In this document: positions 21,515 through 25,437 of the stretch, in pieces
Layout: each line of letters starts with the position of its first letter
Numbering within the stretch: the stretch's first letter is position 1
Assembly (NCBI GenBank): GCA_004335835.1
Contig: RWJK01000093.1
Coordinates: 1-25,437 of the forward strand
Length of the DNA: 25,437 nucleotides
DNA from: Scenedesmus sp. ARA3
Taxonomy: Eukaryota > Chlorophyta > Chlorophyceae > Sphaeropleales > Scenedesmaceae
Direction of reading: 5' to 3'
Notes under the pieces: model-generated
What the model was told of the DNA's origin: nothing
Database searches by the model: none
What the model saw: the letters and a program-made list of their open reading frames with translations, nothing else
Program-made: the position numbers and the translations under genes

Positions 21515-23404
21515 TCGGGGCAGTTCAGCGCATGGTGGCTGGCGCTCTGTTTTGCTGCAAACCACATGCTGCACATACCAGAGCTGGCTGACAGGTGCGG
21601 AGCGTTGACAGGTTGTGTCGGGGCTCGAATGCACCGTCTTGTGATGTGCAGCGGCAGTCACCAGCCTGTGTGCAGCTCCAGCTGCCGTCGACATCAAATA
21701 CGTATGCTTTGCTTTGCATGGATTGGACGTTGGAAAGGCCCTCTCGCTCACCCTTCAGTGTCCTCACCAGCACATGTGCTGCTGGCCTGCTTGTCCATCC
21801 ACAGCAGCGCCTGCGCAGGCTGCATGCATCTGTTTGTCCTCTTCGCACAGCAGCGCCTGCGCAGGTGCATGCACCTTCCTGACCTCTTTGTGTTCCAGCT
21901 TGTTCACCTTTCTGCAGTGCGTCCTCCTTCCTCGCCCTGTCAGATGACAGCCTGCTGGGCCGCATACGCCAGGAAGGCATCCTGCTCAACAGCAGCAGCA
22001 GCAGCAGCAGCAGCGACCCCAGCCTGCGGCAGGCAGCAGCCATCCTTGCGCGTGCTGATGCAGGGGACTACTACCCAATGGCAGCAGAGCTGGACGTGAC
22101 TGGCTGGGTGAGGAGTTGGTAGTCAGGGTCTGGAGTTTAGGGTTTTGGTTCTGGTTTGAGTAGGGTTGAGCACCCTAGCGCGTGCTGATGCAGGAGACTA
22201 TTACCCAATGGCTGCAGAGCTGGACGTCACCGGCTGGGTAAGGGTTTGGTTTGGTGTGGGGTTTCGGTTGAGCCATCCTTGCGCTCCTGCAATTCAGTGG
22301 CTGCAGATCTATATGTCATTGGCTGGATGAGCGCTGCTGAGTTCTGGGTAGCAGCAGCTGCGCTGTTTACGCTAGCGTGATGCGAGCAACTCGTGGATTA
22401 TATTGTCAAGTGCTTTGTTGCGCTGTCGTGCAGTACCTTCAACACAGCAGTCAGTGTATACAGTCTGACCCATCAGAGTTGTCTGCGCTGCTGGCCAACT
22501 GACAATGAACCGTTTCAAACTCTGAACTTTCCTGCAGGACCCCCGGCGGCTCAGCTGCAGCAGTGCAACGGTCGAGCGCCAGCTGGCTGGCTACTGCCAG
22601 GACCTAACAGCAGAGGACATCCGGGTGGTAATTGCTGAGATCGGCCACGGCAGGTGGGCCTGTGTTACATTGGTCATGTCGTTCGCACCTCGGGGTAGCA
22701 TGTCAGCTGCTTGAAGTCAAGTTTTACTGCTGGCACATATGCCAGTGCATTGCTTTTCAGCTGGGGCAGGCTATGACAGCTGCCACAGAGGTGCGTGCAC
22801 ATTGGTTCTGCACAAACATCGGCGTTGACTTTGGCAGGCAACTGTATTGAGGCAAAATGTACCTGGCTGCTTGATCATATTCCTGAAGAACCTCAGAGCG
22901 TCACCAACTTGTGTGTTGCGCTGTGGTGCTGTCGTCTGATCTCTGATGTGCAGGAAGCAGCAGGACCCGCTAGCATTCAAACTGCTGTATGCTGCTGATC
23001 TCAACACGCGGCCAGCACACGAGGGCCTGCAGCGGCCTGTTGTGTTCTCCAAGCGCCTGGTGGGTGCTGCTTGATTGTCAGCGCTGCACATACAACCCGT
23101 CACCCGGCAGGAATAACGCGTGACACATGACAATGTTTTCATCCAGGGCTGCCAGCTGCTTGGCCTGTTCCAGTGCATCTAGAGTTACACAAAAATGAGG
23201 TTGGTGCTGCCGTCTTATTCATAGATTGTGCTGCCGCTGCTTTTCGTGGCGCTGTCTCCTGCTGATGTTGCTGCTGCTGCTGCTGTTGCAGATGCGTATG
23301 TACCTTGCCAAGGACTGCCAGCGCAATGCTGCCCTCATCAACCGCAGCATCAGTCAGCTGCAGGCGGCGCTGCAGCGCCTGATGCGTGAGCGCGCAGGCA
23401 GCCC

Positions 23405-23456
<52 letters not shown>

Positions 23457-23876
23457 GATGGGCTCTTCAGCAGCCGCAGCACCAGCAGCAGCAAGAGCCT
23501 CACCAGGACGCTCACACCGTTGGTGAAAGATCAGCTGCTGCAAGGTGTACAGGAGCAGCTGGCATCACCAATGGTGCTGACACCCGCACTGTCATTGCGG
23601 CCACACATGCAGCAGCAGCAGCAGCAGCAAACGCAGCCACAGCAGGTGGGGCGTAAGAGGCAGCGGGAGCTGGACAGTTCCCGGCTGGTGCTGCAACTGG
23701 ACGATGATGATGAGGAGCAGCAGCAGCAACAGCAACAGCAACAGGGCTATCTAGATCTCAAGGGCGGTGCAGATGATGTGCCACTGGATGACTTTGACAT
23801 GCTGCCTTCTCAGCTGTCTCAGTTGAGTCAGGCGCAGATGCCGTTTGCGCACAGCCAGCCTGAGGAGCAGCAGTAG
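18513..23876 (+). CDS. SAMHD1: SAMHD1-type HD-domain dNTP triphosphohydrolase
   Basis: The family cleaves dNTPs to deoxynucleosides and triphosphate and controls dNTP pools. Exons are 18513-18669, 19617-19799, 20080-20161, 20492-20648, 20802-20912, 21219-21415, 21918-22107, 22538-22653, 22954-23059 and 23292-23876. All are GT-AG and in phase, giving 627 residues and a TAG stop. DSLKQLG and RHQHSLG (H79), LLHDVGHGPFSH (H117, D118), WKHEDMS (H143) and DMDRGDYLMRD (D202) match the metal and substrate residues of SAMHD1; the H-HD spacing is 38, close to the human 39. There is no SAM domain: the HD domain starts near residue 28. The C-terminus is low in complexity, with Q runs (17 at residues 472-488) and acidic patches. 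The ATG at 18513 is the first that fits. The physiological role in algae is inferred. Confidence 0.92.
18835..18923 (+). repeat. Downstream copy of the 3' end of dNTPase exon 1
   Basis: About 85 bp repeat the end of exon 18513-18669 (ASLFADVAHGE.. to the CCATGTGAGT splice site). Small indels break the frame while the splice site is preserved. Confidence 0.85.
18931..19047 (+). repeat. Minisatellite of about 19 bp in dNTPase intron 1
   Basis: GAGGCACCAGGCTGTAGC and variants recur five or six times. The array begins directly after the exon 1 copy. Confidence 0.75.
19238..19281 (+). repeat. CTG run before the first exon 2 copy
   Basis: A CTG run with one CTC lies just before the outermost exon 2 copy, as in the real exon and the other copies. 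Confidence 0.9.
19289..19541 (+). repeat. Three upstream copies of the 5' end of dNTPase exon 2
   Basis: Copies start at 19289, 19398 and 19491; the real exon starts at 19617. Each follows a CTG run and an AG and repeats FRRMD.LKQLGC. The copy at 19491 is nearly perfect (RRMDHLKQLGCANWV) and stays open in frame for 17 codons before diverging. The copy at 19289 is the most decayed. The duplicated unit includes GCTGACTNAGACGC before the CTG run. Confidence 0.92.
19562..19610 (+). repeat. CTG run at the end of dNTPase intron 1
   Basis: The longest CTG run of this series lies immediately before TGTTGCAG and the real exon 2. Confidence 0.9.
20418..20482 (+). repeat. CTG-rich tract at the end of dNTPase intron 3
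   Basis: CTG/CCG triplets end in TCGCTGCACAG at the 3' splice site of the KHEDMS exon (20492). Confidence 0.85.
21067..21143 (+). repeat. Upstream copy of the 5' end of dNTPase exon 6
   Basis: After CCCAG the sequence repeats the first 75 or so bases of exon 21219 (CYAESAQ region reads CHAESAQPALAQ) with many changes. It lies about 150 bp upstream of the exon. Confidence 0.75.
21459..21594 (+). repeat. Downstream copy of the 3' end of dNTPase exon 6 with an expanded CAG run
   Basis: Bases 21512-21594 repeat the exon end (CMVADALTAANHVLRIQELAS region) with a GTGCGG splice site. At its front the QQQQ codons of the exon (21324-21336) correspond to a CAG run of about 50 bp (21459-21512). Confidence 0.88.
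21800..21890 (+). repeat. 46-bp direct duplication in dNTPase intron 6
   Basis: CACAGCAGCGCCTGCGCAGG occurs at 21800 and 21846 with similar sequence after each copy. Each copy contains a potential CACAG 3' splice site. Confidence 0.8.
22164..22330 (+). repeat. Two downstream copies of the 3' end of dNTPase exon 7
   Basis: The copy at 22164-22245 repeats LARADAGDYYPMAAELDVTGW almost perfectly and keeps a GGTAAG splice site. A decayed copy lies at 22268-22330. Both are in the intron after exon 21918-22107. Confidence 0.9.
23407..23457 (+). repeat. Coding CAG run (17 glutamines) in the dNTPase
   Basis: This pure or nearly pure CAG run in the last exon is translated as Q17. Further Q runs are encoded at about 23609 and 23719. 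Confidence 0.95.
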
Positions 23877-24018
23877 GGAGGCGAAGGTTTTGCAATGCCT
23901 GCCGAAACTGCTGGCAGCAGCGCCACCCTTGCTGGACAGTGCTGGTGCACGCCATGGGTTTCATCGTTGCAAGTGGTTGAGCCTGTCATTGGCTTGAAAA
24001 TGGGTTGTGGTCCTGCCG

Positions 24019-24023
24019 TGTAA
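24019..24023 (+). terminator. TGTAA poly(A) signal of the dNTPase gene
   Basis: TGTAA, the standard poly(A) signal of green algae, lies 143 nt after the TAG stop. It is the first occurrence after the stop, and cleavage would be expected 10 to 25 nt further on. Confidence 0.6.
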
Positions 24024-25022
24024 CACACAAATCGTGGTTGCAGTTGCCACAAAAAAACCACCTTCTGTATGCCTCACAAGGACTGTCTCAATTGCGACAA
24101 CTGCAAGGTGCAGCGGGTGCATGATTCAAACACTTGGTGAAGTTTTTGGTTGGAGCCCATCATTGAGAGAGGATAGTTACATGTGGGTCCTGGCACCATC
24201 TTGGATGGTATGAGCCACAACAGGTTGAACACAAGGTCAGAGACCAGAAAAGGAGAGTGAGCACCGTAAACACACTGCGCACCCTTGAGCACCAAATCTC
24301 TCATGTTCTATCCAGACACAACTCATCTCATCATTGACTCCCTCATGGGTGCCCGCTTGTTGTTCAGACGTCATGTCAACAGTTGTGCAAAATGTGCCAC
24401 AGGTATCGTCATACAGCGTGTCAGCATTGAGCATGTACATCCACACTTGTAACCCTTTTACACTTGCCCACCAGCCCCAACGCCCTCATGAGAAGAAAGT
24501 CTTGCACCAGTGCCCGTAGGGCATTGGTGCAGGTTTTTGACCACTGTGCGCAGCGTCAAGCCTCACCACCAAGCAATATCTTAGCCCACAGGCTGTCCAG
24601 CTGAAAACATACATTTGAGCTAGAGTGGCAGGTCCATCTGGTTAGCTGCTTCTGCCCCTGTTGAACCAGGCAGACCCATGTGCCGTGTCTCAGTGTTGAA
24701 TGAAAAAATTACTGCCAAGAAACAGTGGCACACTGTACACCTGAGTCAGGTATCTTTACTGTCGGATCATGCCTGTGCAGGCATGCGTGGCATGCCACAC
24801 TAATGGCACTGCCAGCACAAAGGTAAATGCTGGGTCAAGGGCCCCGCGCTGCGTGCACAAGGCAGCATCACTCCCAGGACCGTATACAGTCCAGTTAGTT
24901 CGGCACAGCAGGCTGGGCCAGCTGTGTTTGATGTCCAGCCGCGGCAGTGACGATTGTTTTGCCATCATCAGTACCATTGCTAGCTCAGCCAGGTTCAGAA
25001 CCCAACCAGATCACTCTGGCAG
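24024..25022. other. Region without a recognised gene
   Basis: I see no protein family here. A minus-strand fragment near 24900-24945 (LPRLDIKHSWPSLL) resembles the leucine-rich repeats to its right and may be a decayed unit or part of that gene's 3' end. Confidence 0.45.
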
Positions 25023-25115
25023 CTACAGCACCAGGCTGGGACAGCAATGCTTGAGAGCAGCGCCGCCTGCAGCACCAATGCTGTTGCCGTCCAGGTTTAG
25101 GATCTGCAGGTGCGG

Positions 25116-25437
25116 CTAGTGCCGCGCTGCCTGCACAAGAGCTGTGGCGCCTGCATCATCAATGCTGTTGTTGAGCAGGTCCAGGGCCCGCAGGTTGGGC
25201 CAGTGCCGCGCTGCCTGCGCTACGGCGGTGACGCCTGCATCACCAATGCTGTTGTTGAGCAGGTCCAGGGTCCGCAGGTTGGGCCAGTGCCGCGCTGCCT
25301 GCGCTATGGCGATGACGCCTGCATCACCAATGCTGTTGTAGTACAGGTGCAGGCTCTGCAGGTTGGGCCAGTGCTGTGCTGCTTGCACCATGGCGGTGAC
25401 GCCTGCATCACCAATGTTGCAGCTGCCCAGGCCCAGG
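25116..25437 (-). CDS. Leucine-rich-repeat protein, C-terminal part, runs off the window
   Basis: Nearly identical repeats of 28 residues, with consensus NLxxLDLLNNSIGDAGVTA followed by VAQAARHWP, are encoded by 84-bp DNA repeats. This is the ribonuclease-inhibitor-like LRR class, usually a protein-binding scaffold. Four units are visible. The frame ends at TAG 25118-25116, exactly where the other units have the W of RHWPNL. After that stop a further, diverged unit (PHLQILNLDGNSIGAAGG) runs in the same frame to a second stop at 25025-25023. The gene may end naturally at the first stop or may have lost its last repeat by a nonsense change. The N-terminus and any other domain are outside the window. 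Confidence 0.7.
   Translation of the reverse strand, partial: LGLGSCNIGDAGVTAMVQAAQHWPNLQSLHLYYNSIGDAGVIAIAQAARHWPNLRTLDLLNNSIGDAGVTAVAQAARHWPNLRALDLLNNSIDDAGATALVQAARH

Noticed and set aside
25023..25118. A non-standard genetic code with TAG as sense codon
   Set aside because: The dNTPase ends naturally at TAG and the other genes use TAA and TGA as stops, so a single TAG in an LRR array is better explained as a stop or a mutation.
1..25437. tRNA or rRNA genes
   Set aside because: I noticed no cloverleaf with conserved tRNA boxes and no rRNA-like sequence, although I could not run a dedicated search.

Overview
The window looks like nuclear DNA of a green alga, probably a chlorophyte of the Chlorophyceae. 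The genes are cut into many short exons with GTGAGT/GTGCGT-type 5' splice sites and GCAG 3' splice sites. One gene is followed by TGTAA, the usual algal poly(A) signal. Two of the proteins are of plastid type, and the introns are full of CAG/CTG triplet runs. The species cannot be named from this sequence.

Layout. (1) 1-1746: no gene that I recognise; a perfect 55-bp inverted repeat and one weak two-exon candidate. (2) 1892-8892, minus strand: a trigger-factor chaperone, traced through 11 phase-compatible exons (493 residues); the start codon was not found. (3) 8893-10815: a gap between divergent genes, presumably holding both promoters and the missing first exon of the chaperone gene. (4) 10816-15977, plus strand: uroporphyrinogen decarboxylase, 8 exons, 388 residues, with a putative plastid transit peptide. 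(5) 16220-18512: no gene seen. (6) 18513-23876, plus strand: a SAMHD1-type HD-domain dNTP triphosphohydrolase, 10 exons, 627 residues, without a SAM domain but with a polyglutamine tail. (7) 23877-25022: the 3' UTR of that gene and sequence without a recognised gene. (8) 25116-25437, minus strand: the C-terminal end of a leucine-rich-repeat protein running off the window.

The chaperone and heme-pathway genes are head to head and both products probably act in the plastid. The dNTPase follows the heme gene on the same strand. Nothing suggests that the three act in one pathway.

The most striking signal lies in the introns. Almost every exon of the three intron-rich genes is accompanied by partial copies of itself, each carrying one splice junction. 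Copies of an exon's 5' end (with the 3' splice site) always lie upstream of the real exon, and copies of its 3' end (with the 5' splice site, or the stop codon) always lie downstream. This is the pattern expected if tandem duplications across exon-intron junctions are tolerated because the extra copy falls inside the intron. It leaves the introns filled with decoy splice sites. Triplet repeats follow a related polarity: on the coding strand CTG runs tend to lie just before 3' splice sites, and CAG runs tend to lie after 5' splice sites.
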